In this document: in pieces, positions 17,098-25,014 of the stretch
Layout of the letters: every line of letters starts with the position of its first letter
Numbering within the stretch: position 1 is the stretch's first letter
From: Mycolicibacterium cosmeticum
Lineage (GTDB): Bacteria; Actinomycetota; Actinomycetes; Mycobacteriales; Mycobacteriaceae
NCBI RefSeq assembly: GCF_000613185.1
Contig: NZ_CCBB010000001.1
Span: forward strand, 3,141,356 to 3,205,355
Direction of reading: 5' to 3'
DNA: 64,000 nt
Notes under the pieces: generated by a model
Seen by the model: the letters and a program-made list of their open reading frames with translations, nothing else
Told to the model about the DNA's origin: nothing
Databases searched by the model: none
Position numbers and translations under genes: made by a program

Positions 17098-17889
17098 CTA
17101 GCGAGCACCGAAGGGCCGGACGATCAGCCGGTTGGCCGCCGCCTTCACCGAATCCGGCAGCACGTGCGCCACCGCGCCCATCAGCTTGCTGGCCAACGAC
17201 GAGGCCACCACCTTCTGGTCACCGCGCAGCATGGCGTCATAGCCTTGCCGGGCGGTCTTGGCGGGGTCGTCCTTGAACGGCAGGCGGCCCAAGGGCGTGT
17301 CGATCATCGATGCCCGGCGGAAGAACTCGGTGTCGGTGGGTCCGGGCATCAGGGCGGTCACCGAGACGCCGGTGTCGCGGAATTCGTCGTGCAGTCCTTC
17401 GGCGAAGGACTGGATGAACGACTTGGACGCGTTGTACATCGTCTGATAGGAGCCGGGCATGGTGGCCACGATCGACGAGGTGAACAACGCTGTGCCGCTG
17501 TCCCGCTCGGCCATGTCGCGCAGCAGCAACTTGGCCAGCGCTACCGTGGACCGGACGTTCACGTCGATGATGTCCAGATCGGCTTGCAGGTCACCGTCGA
17601 CGAATCGGCCCGCCCGGCCGATCCCGGCGTTGAGCGCGATGGCATCGGGCACGCGCCCGGTGTCGATGATCATCCGGTGGATTCGCTGCGCGGCGTCGGT
17701 GTCGCGCAGGTCGACCTGCGCGGGTTGTACCCGCACCCCGGCGCCGGCCAGCTCGACGGCGGCATCGCCGATCTGGGGCTCATCGGCCACCACCACGAGG
17801 TCGTAGCCGTCGGCGGCGAACAGGCGGGCCAACTCCAGCCCGATCCCGCTCGACGCGCCGGTCACCACCGCCAGCCGGGCATTCGACAT
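17098..17889 (-). CDS. Short-chain dehydrogenase/reductase
   Basis: 263 residues of classical SDR type. TGASSGIG binds the nucleotide, NAG is at about residue 87, and the catalytic set is Ser in FTSSIV with Tyr-x-x-x-Lys in YNASK. The C-terminal part is longer than in minimal SDRs. First gene of the three-gene operon. The SigF-type -10 ends 11 nt before the ATG, so the transcript has almost no leader. Confidence 0.9.
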   Translation of the reverse strand: MSNARLAVVTGASSGIGLELARLFAADGYDLVVVADEPQIGDAAVELAGAGVRVQPAQVDLRDTDAAQRIHRMIIDTGRVPDAIALNAGIGRAGRFVDGDLQADLDIIDVNVRSTVALAKLLLRDMAERDSGTALFTSSIVATMPGSYQTMYNASKSFIQSFAEGLHDEFRDTGVSVTALMPGPTDTEFFRRASMIDTPLGRLPFKDDPAKTARQGYDAMLRGDQKVVASSLASKLMGAVAHVLPDSVKAAANRLIVRPFGAR

Positions 17890-17899
17890 GAGTGTTCAC

Positions 17900-17924
17900 C
17901 TACCCGGCACGGCGCCGGCCAAAC
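17900..17924 (-). promoter_or_regulatory. SigF-type promoter of the SDR-SRPBCC-oxidoreductase operon
   Basis: Minus strand: GTTT at 17924-17921, 15-nt spacer, GGGTAG at 17905-17900. It lies in the short divergent region shared with the GAF-ANTAR gene. Confidence 0.7.
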
Positions 17925-17965
17925 GCATCGTTTGGTTCTGGGCGCCCCGGGGCACCCTGCCGGAC

Positions 17966-18649
17966 ATGTCCGACTTGCAAGGCCGAGCACTGGCTGCCCG
18001 CATGGGTGAGCTGGCTCGCGCCGTTGCGGTCCCGACCAGCACCGAGGAGATCCTCTCCCACGTCACCACCGCGGCGGTGGAGTTGATCCCGGGAGTCGAC
18101 ACCGCAGGCATCCTGTTGATCACGCCGGGCGGAAACTTCGAATCGCACGCCACCACGACGGACCTGCCGCACGAACTGGATCAGCTGCAGCGGCTGTTCG
18201 ACGAAGGGCCGTGCCTGGCCGCGGCGGTGGAGGACATCATGGTGCGCACCGACGATTTCCGGGCCGAGACCCGATGGCCGGCGTATTCCGCGGCGGCGGT
18301 GAAGATCGGGGTGCTCAGCGGTCTCTCGTTCCGGCTGTACACCGCCGACCGTACCGCCGGTGCGCTCAACCTCTTCGGGTTCGAACCTCAGCAGTGGGAC
18401 GAGGACGCCCGCACGACGGGCAGCGTGCTGGCCGCGCACGCCGCCGCCGCGATCCTGGCGCACCGCCAGGGCGAGCAGCTGCAGTCGGCACTGGCCAGCA
18501 GGGACCGCATCGGTCAGGCCAAGGGCATCATCATGGAGCGCTACAAGGTCGACGATGTGCGGGCTTTCGACATGATCCGGCGGCTGTCGCAGGAGAGCAA
18601 CGCGCGGGTGGTGGATATCGCCGAACGCGTGATCGCCAGTCGCGGTTGA
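17966..18649 (+). CDS. GAF-ANTAR regulator
   Basis: 227 residues. Residues about 20-165 are a GAF sensor domain (ELIPGVDTAGILLI, DEGPCLAAA, RTDDFRAETRWP, LFGFEPQQWDEDA). The C-terminal about 55 residues are an ANTAR RNA-binding domain (SRDRIGQAKGIIMERYKVDDVRAFDMIRRLS). ANTAR proteins bind paired hexaloop RNA structures to cause antitermination. The ATG at 17966 is preferred; an in-frame start further upstream would run into the divergent promoter. It ends 16 nt from the stop of the convergent MFS gene. Confidence 0.9.
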   Translation: MSDLQGRALAARMGELARAVAVPTSTEEILSHVTTAAVELIPGVDTAGILLITPGGNFESHATTTDLPHELDQLQRLFDEGPCLAAAVEDIMVRTDDFRAETRWPAYSAAAVKIGVLSGLSFRLYTADRTAGALNLFGFEPQQWDEDARTTGSVLAAHAAAAILAHRQGEQLQSALASRDRIGQAKGIIMERYKVDDVRAFDMIRRLSQESNARVVDIAERVIASRG

Positions 18650-18665
18650 CCTTCGGCGTTGCTGT

Positions 18666-20819
18666 TCAGCCCCGGGTCCGGAACGGCCGGGTGGGCGGCT
18701 CTGCCGGGGCCGGGCGGGGAGCCCCCGTCTGAGCTCTCGTCGGACGGCCGGTCGAACGATGGCCGGCGCCGAGCTTGAGCGGGCGGGTTTCGTCCGCCGC
18801 GGCGTCGCGCTCCAGCAGCACGCCGCGGGCGATCCGGTCCAGCGCGCCCTGCACCTGCATCCGGTCCGGCCGGCCCTGGAATTCCGCCGACTGGGCCAGG
18901 GTTTCGGTGATCCAACCGGAGATCAGGTCGCGGGCCGTGTTGATCTCCGCGGCGCCCGCCGGGGTGAGGGTGAACGCGTTCCCGGCGCGGGTGGCGTACC
19001 CGGTGGCCACCAGGCGGCCGAAGGTGGGTTCCAGGATCTGGCGGGGCACCCGGCGCTCGTCGGCGATGTCGAGCAGATCCGCGGTCCCGGTCACCGCGGC
19101 GTGCCGGTAGATCTGGATCAGCGCCCACAGCGCCGCGGTGTCCACGTGACTGCGCGGCGAATGCGCCAGGGCCTCCAGGTCGACGCCCTGGCTGCGGTGC
19201 AGTAACCGGCCGATGGCGACCTCGAGCAGCTTCTCGGGCGGTTCGATGGTCGGCATGCCGAACCCCTCGCCCAGGTCGGTGCTGCCGCTGGCGGCCGTGT
19301 CGCGTAGCGGAACCTGTTTGAGGAACAGTGCCAGGACGAACCCGACGAGGGCGAACGGCGCCGCGTACAGGAACACCCGGCTCAGCGAATCGGCGTAGGC
19401 GTCGATGATCGGGGCGGCGATATCGTGCGGAAGTTGGTGCAGCACTTGGGGTGCCGTGGCGGCCTGCGGTGGTGCGCCGCTACGGGCCATGGCGGCCGGC
19501 AGCCTGCCGTCCAGGAAGTTGGCGAACATGGAGCCGAAGATCGCGGCACCGAACGAGCTGCCGATCGTCCGGAAGAAGGTGACGCCCGAGGTCGCGACGC
19601 CGAGATCGGTGAAGTCGACGGTGTTCTGCACGACCAGGATGAGCACCTGCATGCTCAGCCCGATCCCGACGCCCAGCACCAGTAGATAGAGCGACTGCAG
19701 CAGCGTGGAGGTGTCGGGGTCCATCCGGGACAGCAAGACGAACCCCAGTGCCATGATCGCGGTTCCGGCGATGGGGAAGATCTTGTAGCGCCCGGTGCGG
19801 CCGACGAGCACGCCGCTGCCCAGGGACGTCACGAGCAGGCCGGCGACCATCGGCAATGTGCGCAGCCCGGACATGGTGGCCGACACACCGTCGACGAACT
19901 GCATGTAGGTCGGCAGGAAGGTCAGGGCCCCCAGCATCGCGAACCCGACCACGAAGGACAACACACAGCACACCGTGAAGACCGGATTGGCGAAGAGCCG
20001 GATGGGCAGGATCGGCTCGGCGGCCCGGCGTTCGGCGGCGACGAACGCGATCAGTGCCACCGTCGAACCGACGAAGAGCCCGATGATGGTCGGCGATCCC
20101 CAGGCGTAGGTGGTGCCGCCCCAACTGGTCGCCAACGTCAACCCGGCCGCGCCGATCCCGATGAGCACGATGCCGGCATAGTCCAGCACCGGCCGCGCGG
20201 TGCGGTTCAGTTCGGGGATCGCCACGGCGGCGATCGCGATCACCACGACGGCCACCGGGACGTTGACCCAGAAGGCCCAGCGCCACGTCAGATGATCGGT
20301 GAACAGCCCGCCGAGCAGCGGCCCGACGACGGTCGTGACGCCGAACACCGCGCCGAGGGCGCCCTGGTAGCGACCGCGGTCGCGCAGCGGGATGACCTCG
20401 CCGATGACCGCGACCGCCGTCACGGTGATGGCGCCACCACCGAGGCCCTGCAGCGCCCGGGACGCGACCAGCATCCCCATCGACTGCGCCAGACCGCAGA
20501 GCACCGAGCCGGCCAGGAAGAGCAGCACGGCGACCTGGAAGATCTTCTTGCGGCCGAAGATGTCGCCCAGCTTGCCGACCACGGCGGTGACGATGGTCGA
20601 GGCCAGCAGATAACTGGTGACGACCCAGGCCTGGTGGCCGGCACCGCCGAGATCGGCGACGACGGTGGGCAGCGCCGTGGCGACGATGGTCTGGTCGAGC
20701 GCGGCCAGCAGCATGCCGAGCACGACCGCCAGGAAGATGAAGTTGCGCTGCCTGCCGTCAGCCGCCTCCGTGGCCGGCGGTTGATCGGCGGCCTGCCGGG
20801 GCGCGGTGGTCACGGACAT
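18666..20819 (-). CDS. MFS drug efflux pump (DHA2/EmrB type) with C-terminal winged-helix-like domain
   Basis: 717 residues. Residues about 30-530 form a 14-helix DHA2 transporter: DQTIVATALPTVVADLGG in TM1, GRKKIFQ in the loop 2-3, and the antiporter motif GPLLGG in TM5. The C-terminal about 190 residues contain a MarR-like pattern (RQILEPTFGRLVATGYATR...FTLTPAGAAEI) resembling a winged helix. Long mycobacterial pumps of this type are known (Rv1877 class). The ATG at 20819 has AGAGGAG upstream. Confidence 0.88.
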   Translation of the reverse strand: MSVTTAPRQAADQPPATEAADGRQRNFIFLAVVLGMLLAALDQTIVATALPTVVADLGGAGHQAWVVTSYLLASTIVTAVVGKLGDIFGRKKIFQVAVLLFLAGSVLCGLAQSMGMLVASRALQGLGGGAITVTAVAVIGEVIPLRDRGRYQGALGAVFGVTTVVGPLLGGLFTDHLTWRWAFWVNVPVAVVVIAIAAVAIPELNRTARPVLDYAGIVLIGIGAAGLTLATSWGGTTYAWGSPTIIGLFVGSTVALIAFVAAERRAAEPILPIRLFANPVFTVCCVLSFVVGFAMLGALTFLPTYMQFVDGVSATMSGLRTLPMVAGLLVTSLGSGVLVGRTGRYKIFPIAGTAIMALGFVLLSRMDPDTSTLLQSLYLLVLGVGIGLSMQVLILVVQNTVDFTDLGVATSGVTFFRTIGSSFGAAIFGSMFANFLDGRLPAAMARSGAPPQAATAPQVLHQLPHDIAAPIIDAYADSLSRVFLYAAPFALVGFVLALFLKQVPLRDTAASGSTDLGEGFGMPTIEPPEKLLEVAIGRLLHRSQGVDLEALAHSPRSHVDTAALWALIQIYRHAAVTGTADLLDIADERRVPRQILEPTFGRLVATGYATRAGNAFTLTPAGAAEINTARDLISGWITETLAQSAEFQGRPDRMQVQGALDRIARGVLLERDAAADETRPLKLGAGHRSTGRPTRAQTGAPRPAPAEPPTRPFRTRG

Positions 20820-20925
20820 GGCGGTGGCTCCTCTGCCGGGCGGGTCGGTGGTTTCCGCTCGCATCCTCCGACCCATACCCCGGGAGGTGCCCACTGACAC
20901 CGGGCCGCGGGTTACGCCTGGCCGA

Positions 20926-21396
20926 TCAACCGGCGTGGCTGGAGGTGGCCTGCGGTGCGGGCGCGCGGCGGCGCGCGGGGTCGACTGTGCTGGAGCGGCG
21001 CAGGCGGCGTCGGTCGCGCGCGATGCGGCGGCTCAGGATGCGCTGGTCCCTGGCGCTCACACCGCGGTTCTTGTGGGCCAGCAGCTCAAGCTGCTCCCAG
21101 CTCAGACCGTCCAGGTCGCCGTCGGCGTCGTGGGTGGCCACCACGATGCAGCCGCGCAACAGCGGGACGGTTTTCGCGTCGAAAGAGGTTGTCGCCAAGA
21201 GCAATTCGGTGGCACGGCGGTTGACGTCGCGCTGGCACCGGCGTGACGTCGGGCTGAACCAGAAGTCGAACTGCCGGTCGGCGCTGATCAGACTCTGCAG
21301 GCCCTGGTCGTGGACGAGTTGGGTGATATCGGCCTGGGTGTAGGCACGGGTTTCATATACGGCGCCATTGACGCTGAAGTACAGGACGGTATTCAT
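20926..21396 (-). CDS. Conserved hypothetical protein, SigF-type promoter
   Basis: 156 residues, no domain recognised. The N-terminal 60 residues are mixed alpha/beta (NTVLYFSVNGAVYETRAYTQ, then FWFSPTSRRCQRDVNR). The middle LLLATTSFDAKTVPLLRG looks globular, and the last 45 residues are very basic and Arg-rich, possibly for nucleic acid contact. The ATG is at 21396, and a perfect SigF-type promoter lies 65 nt upstream. It is divergent from the first twin secreted peptide. The basic C-terminus could be disordered; no function is assigned. Confidence 0.7.
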   Translation of the reverse strand: MNTVLYFSVNGAVYETRAYTQADITQLVHDQGLQSLISADRQFDFWFSPTSRRCQRDVNRRATELLLATTSFDAKTVPLLRGCIVVATHDADGDLDGLSWEQLELLAHKNRGVSARDQRILSRRIARDRRRLRRSSTVDPARRRAPAPQATSSHAG

Positions 21397-21460
21397 TGTG
21401 ATGACCCATTCGGCTCTTTCTCGTGGACGGGTGCACCGATCTCCGGTGCTGTTACCAAAG

Positions 21461-21486
21461 ATACCCGTGTGACAATTGGGGTAAAC
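21461..21486 (-). promoter_or_regulatory. SigF-type promoter of the hypothetical gene
   Basis: Minus strand: GTTT at 21486-21483, 16-nt spacer, GGGTAT at 21466-21461. It lies in the 273-bp divergent region before the secreted peptide gene. Confidence 0.7.
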
Positions 21487-21569
21487 GACGATAACGATCC
21501 GGATAATTCCCGGTGCCGTCGCCCTATTTGCTGACAGCATGCGCGTCGCGGGCCGCCGAGCATCGTTTC

Positions 21570-21628
21570 CTGCCAATCGGCGGTCAATTACTGCCACCGG
21601 AATTACCCAGCTGACCAGTGCGTTATGG
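21570..21628 (+). promoter_or_regulatory. Conserved upstream element of secreted peptide 1
   Basis: This 59-bp block starts exactly 100 bp before the peptide ATG. It matches the block at 27621-27679 without gaps: shared runs are CTGCCA, GCGGTCAATT, CTGCCA, CGGAATTACC and GTGCGTT-n-TGG. TGCCA occurs twice. It is probably a promoter with regulator sites; no known sigma consensus is clear to me. Confidence 0.7.
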
Positions 21629-21669
21629 CTGGCAGAAGTCAGCAGACCACTAGCCAGAAGGGCACTCAA

Positions 21670-21837
21670 ATGAAGAAGTTCGGTTTTGCCAGCATCATCG
21701 CCTCCGGGTTCGCCGCCGCCGTCGTGGCCTTGGCCGCCCCGGCGCAGGCCGATATCACCCACCACGAATGGGTGAACGATATCCAGCAGCACGCCACCAC
21801 CGGCCAGGTGACGTCGGTCTTCGGCAACGGCCGTTGA
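21670..21837 (+). CDS. 55-residue secreted peptide, copy 1
   Basis: The precursor begins MKKFGFASIIASGFAAA, with a Lys-Lys n-region and a hydrophobic core, and has a clear signal peptidase site APAQA-D. The mature part is 28 residues, starts DITHHEWVNDIQQHATTG and ends VFGNGR. A paralogue of the same length at 27721 keeps the MKKFGF start, the DIxHHEW block, QQxATTG and the GNGR end. The gene has a conserved upstream element and a strong hairpin after the stop, so it appears monocistronic. Paired His and Trp could bind a metal, but this is speculation. I know no characterised member. Confidence 0.8.
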   Translation: MKKFGFASIIASGFAAAVVALAAPAQADITHHEWVNDIQQHATTGQVTSVFGNGR

Positions 21838-21853
21838 TCGGAGCCGCTGCGCA

Positions 21854-21884
21854 AAAGGGGCACCCCACACCGGGGTGCCCCTTT
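21854..21884. terminator. Hairpin after secreted peptide 1
   Basis: A 13-bp perfect stem (AAAGGGGCACCCC pairing with its complement) with a 5-nt loop, 16 nt after the peptide stop. GC-rich with T/A at the ends, it could act on either strand. There is no long U tract. Confidence 0.7.
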
Positions 21885-21913
21885 GCACATCTGCGCCCTT
21901 GTATAACGGCATC

Positions 21914-22399
21914 GTGAAACAAGCCGGGACCGTCGAATTCATCACCGTTGCGCAGAGCGATCCGCTGGCCGCACCGCTGCTCGACGAGCTGAGCCAGGAG
22001 TACACGGCGCGCTACGGGGATCTCAGCGGCACCGAGTACGCCGATATGCGGGCGTACCCCGCCCACGAGTTCGCCGCGCCAGGCGGTGTGCTGATCGTCG
22101 GAGTGTCCGGCGGCGTCCCGGTCGCCGGGGGAGCGTTCCGGCGCCACGACGCCGACACCGCCGAACTCAAACGGATCTGGACGTCCTCGGCGCACCGCGG
22201 GCGCGGCTACGGCAAGCTGGTGGTCGCCGAACTGGAGCGCATCGCCCGCGAACGCGGCTACCGCAGGGTGTGCCTCACCACCGGACCGCGCCAGCCCGAA
22301 GCGGTCGGCCTCTACCTGGCCAGCGGATACCGGCCGCTCTACGACACGTCGCTGCGGGCGGAGGACATCGGCGCCCACGCGTTCGAGAAGACGCTCTAA
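21914..22399 (+). CDS. GNAT-family N-acetyltransferase
   Basis: 161 residues from the GTG. The acetyl-CoA pyrophosphate loop is seen in HRGRGYGKLVVAELE (R/Q-x-x-G-x-G/A pattern), followed by the YLASGYRPL block near the C-terminus. Substrate is unknown. TATAAC lies 7 nt before the GTG and no ribosome binding site is visible, so the gene is probably leaderless. Its stop overlaps the convergent PfpI stop by 4 nt. Confidence 0.86.
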   Translation: MKQAGTVEFITVAQSDPLAAPLLDELSQEYTARYGDLSGTEYADMRAYPAHEFAAPGGVLIVGVSGGVPVAGGAFRRHDADTAELKRIWTSSAHRGRGYGKLVVAELERIARERGYRRVCLTTGPRQPEAVGLYLASGYRPLYDTSLRAEDIGAHAFEKTL

Positions 22400-22953
22400 G
22401 TGTGTGCCTTCACCGCGGCGAACTGATCGGTGATCGCCTGGCAGAACGCCGGCAGGTCATCCGGTGAGCGGCTGGTGATCAGGTTGCCGTCGATGCAGAC
22501 CGACTGGTCGACGACGGTCGCCCCGGCGTTGCGCAAATCGGTGCGGATGCTGGGGTAGGAGGTTAGGGTCCGATCCCGGACCACATCGGCCTCCACCAGC
22601 GTCCACGGTCCATGGCAGATGGCCGCGACCGGCTTGCCCGACCGCACGAAATCCCGGACGAAGGCCACCGCCGCGGAATCCAGTCGCAACTTGTCCGGGT
22701 TGACGGTGCCGCCGGGCAGGATCAGCGCGTCGTATTCGTCGACGGCCGCGTCGGCGACGGTGCCGTCCACCGGGAATGTCCCGGCCGGCTCCAGATCGTG
22801 GTTGCGGGCCTGGATCTCGCCCGGTTGGACCGACAACAGGTCGGCCCGGCCGCCGGCATCCGTCACGGCGGCGCGCGGCACCTCCAGTTCCACCTTCTCG
22901 ACGCCGTCGGCGGCGAGGATGGCGACCTTGCGTCCTTGCAGTTCGTTGGGCAT
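22396..22953 (-). CDS. DJ-1/PfpI-family protein
   Basis: 185 residues. The fold signature is VAILAADGVEKVELEVPR at the start and AICHGPWTLVEA, with the nucleophile-elbow Cys in CHG; DALILPGG precedes it. Members act as proteases, deglycases or chaperones under stress. The gene is the third in the DUF2795-TPP-PfpI set, 14 nt after the TPP enzyme. Confidence 0.9.
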   Translation of the reverse strand: MPNELQGRKVAILAADGVEKVELEVPRAAVTDAGGRADLLSVQPGEIQARNHDLEPAGTFPVDGTVADAAVDEYDALILPGGTVNPDKLRLDSAAVAFVRDFVRSGKPVAAICHGPWTLVEADVVRDRTLTSYPSIRTDLRNAGATVVDQSVCIDGNLITSRSPDDLPAFCQAITDQFAAVKAHT

Positions 22954-22967
22954 CACATCACTCCCTA

Positions 22968-24746
22968 TCAGTGGGCGTACCGGTTGGTGCTCTCCTGCCG
23001 GACGCGCTGCTGTGCATACGCCCCGTCGGTTTCCCGTTCCAGGGCCGAGATAATCCGCCCTTGGGTGCCGCGCGGCAGCTGTGGCGGCAACATCGGTGTC
23101 GACGCGTCGACCACCGCCTCCAGCACGAAGGGCCGGTCGGCGGCGAACGCCTGCTCCCATGCCGCGGACACCTGGGCCGATTCGGTGACCCTGGCACTGG
23201 CCAGGCCCAGCAGTTCGGCGTAACCGGCGTACGGGAACGACGGAACACGTTGGGAAGCCGGGAATCTCGGATTGCCCTCCATCTCGCGCTGTTCCCAGGA
23301 CACCTCGGCCAGGTCGCCGTTGTGCAGCACCAGGATCACGAAGCGAGGGTCGGCCCAAGCGCGCCAGCGGTCGGCCACGGAGATCAGGTCGAGCAGTCCG
23401 CTCATCTGCATGGCGCCGTCACCGACCAGGGCCACCACCGGCCGGTCCGGCGCGTCGAGTTTGGCTGCCAGGCCATAGGGCATGGCACAGCCCATCGACG
23501 CCAGGTAACCGGACACATGCGCCGGCACACCGGGCGGCAGGCGCAGATGCCGCGCATACCAGTAAGTCACCGATCCGACGTCGACGGCCAGCCGGGCGTT
23601 GCGCGGAAGGTGCCGCGACAGGGTGCGAATCACCAACTCCGGGTTGGTGTTCGGTGTCGGTGTGCTGGCGCGCTGCCAGGCCGTGTCCTGCCAGGCGCGC
23701 TTCCACCGCACCACCGCGTCATGCCAGCTGCGGTCGGGCTTGCGGGTGAGCCGCGGCACCAGCGCTGCCACCGTCTCCCGCGCACCGCCCACCAACGGCA
23801 CCTCGACGGGATACTTCGAGCCGATCACGCGGGGCTGGATGTCGATCTGCACGGCGCGGGATTGGTCCGGAGCCGGATAGAACTCCGTCCACGGGTCGTT
23901 GGATCCGATGACGACGAGCGTGTCGCAGTTCGCCATCAGCTCGGCGCTGGCATCGGTGCCCAGATGACCCATCACCCCGGTGTGCCAGGGGGCGTCCTCG
24001 TCGAGCACGGGCTTTCCCAACAGGGAGCACGTGACGCCGGCACCGGCCGTGTCCACCAGTGCGGCGATCTCGGCTTCCGCCCCGGCCGCACCCCGACCGA
24101 CCAGCACCGCCACCCGCTCGCCCGCGTCGATCACCTCGGCGGCGCCGCGCAACTTGTCGTCGGCGGGTAGGGCCGGCCGGCCGTGTCCGGTGACCGGTGC
24201 CGACGCCACGATGCCGTGACTGTGTTGCGGCTGGGCGGGCATCTGCGCCTGCTGCACGTCGTGCGGCACGATCAGGCAGGTCGGGGTGGAGGTGGCGACC
24301 GCGGTACGCATGGCGTTGTCCACCGCCATCAGGGCTTGTTCCGGGGCGAACACGGTCTGCACGTACTGGCCGCAGACGTCCTTGAACAACGCGTGCAGGT
24401 CCACTTCTTGGAGGTAGCCGCTGCCCAGCGCGGTGGAGATGACCTGCCCCACGATCGCCACCACGGGCCTGCGGTCCAGCTTGGCGTCATAGAGGCCGGC
24501 CAGCAGGTGGATGGCACCGGGGCCCTGGGTGGCGATGCAAACACCCACCCCGCCACTGAATTTCGCGTGCCCGCACGCCGCGAACGCGGCGAGCTCCTCG
24601 TGTCTGGTGGAGACGAACTCGGGGTCGCCCGCGCGCTGCAAGGCGCCCAGGATGGGGTTGATGCCGTCACCGGCATAGCCGTAGACCCATCGGACACCCC
24701 ATTCGCGCAGACGCCCGACGATCGCGTCGCACACCAGCTCGGCCAT
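22968..24746 (-). CDS. Thiamine-diphosphate enzyme, pyruvate oxidase (PoxB)-like
   Basis: 592 residues in the three-domain ThDP fold. HEELAAF near residue 50 carries the ThDP-activating Glu, a central transhydrogenase-like domain follows, and the C-terminal GDGAMQ...HNGDLAEVSWEQREM is the Mg-ThDP binding motif. Best match by pattern is pyruvate dehydrogenase (quinone)/pyruvate oxidase, which makes acetate and CO2 and feeds electrons to quinone or FAD. Substrate identity is not proven. It lies between DUF2795 and PfpI in a SigF-type operon. Confidence 0.87.
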   Translation of the reverse strand: MAELVCDAIVGRLREWGVRWVYGYAGDGINPILGALQRAGDPEFVSTRHEELAAFAACGHAKFSGGVGVCIATQGPGAIHLLAGLYDAKLDRRPVVAIVGQVISTALGSGYLQEVDLHALFKDVCGQYVQTVFAPEQALMAVDNAMRTAVATSTPTCLIVPHDVQQAQMPAQPQHSHGIVASAPVTGHGRPALPADDKLRGAAEVIDAGERVAVLVGRGAAGAEAEIAALVDTAGAGVTCSLLGKPVLDEDAPWHTGVMGHLGTDASAELMANCDTLVVIGSNDPWTEFYPAPDQSRAVQIDIQPRVIGSKYPVEVPLVGGARETVAALVPRLTRKPDRSWHDAVVRWKRAWQDTAWQRASTPTPNTNPELVIRTLSRHLPRNARLAVDVGSVTYWYARHLRLPPGVPAHVSGYLASMGCAMPYGLAAKLDAPDRPVVALVGDGAMQMSGLLDLISVADRWRAWADPRFVILVLHNGDLAEVSWEQREMEGNPRFPASQRVPSFPYAGYAELLGLASARVTESAQVSAAWEQAFAADRPFVLEAVVDASTPMLPPQLPRGTQGRIISALERETDGAYAQQRVRQESTNRYAH

Positions 24747-24760
24747 CGGTGCAGTCCCCG

Positions 24761-24973
24761 TCAGGCGGTGGAGCCGCCGAGTGCGCCCTCGTCACCCAGG
24801 GCTTGCATCACCGCGCTCGGCCCGTCGAAACTGTCCTTGGACAGCCCCTTGAGGCTTTGCACCAATTCGTCGGCGGCGCCGTGTTGTTCGGCGTGCCGGG
24901 CCAGATCATCGGCCGTCCCCGGGTAGTCGAAGCCGGACAGGCATTTCTGTACTTCGGTCACTTGTAGTCCCAT
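24761..24973 (-). CDS. DUF2795 small protein
   Basis: 70 residues, with VQKCLSGFDYPGTADDLARHAEQHGA forming the DUF2795 helix-turn pattern (FDYP-tatkdeL). The function is unknown. It is common in actinobacteria and often near stress genes. It heads the DUF2795-TPP-PfpI operon, with a perfect SigF-type promoter 10 nt upstream of the ATG; the small size and short leader suggest strong stress expression. Confidence 0.85.
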   Translation of the reverse strand: MGLQVTEVQKCLSGFDYPGTADDLARHAEQHGAADELVQSLKGLSKDSFDGPSAVMQALGDEGALGGSTA

Positions 24974-24983
24974 GCCGCCCGGG

Positions 24984-25008
24984 CTACCCGGCGGGTCGTG
25001 GCGCAAAC
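24984..25008 (-). promoter_or_regulatory. SigF-type promoter of DUF2795-TPP enzyme-PfpI
   Basis: Minus strand: GTTT at 25008-25005, 15-nt spacer, GGGTAG at 24989-24984, 10 nt before the DUF2795 ATG. Confidence 0.72.
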
Positions 25009-25014
25009 CTCGGC

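Noticed and set aside
17930..17954. GTTT followed after 15 nt by GGGGCA before the intact GAF-ANTAR gene
   Set aside because: The -10 matches only the first three bases of GGGTAT, too weak to claim as SigF.
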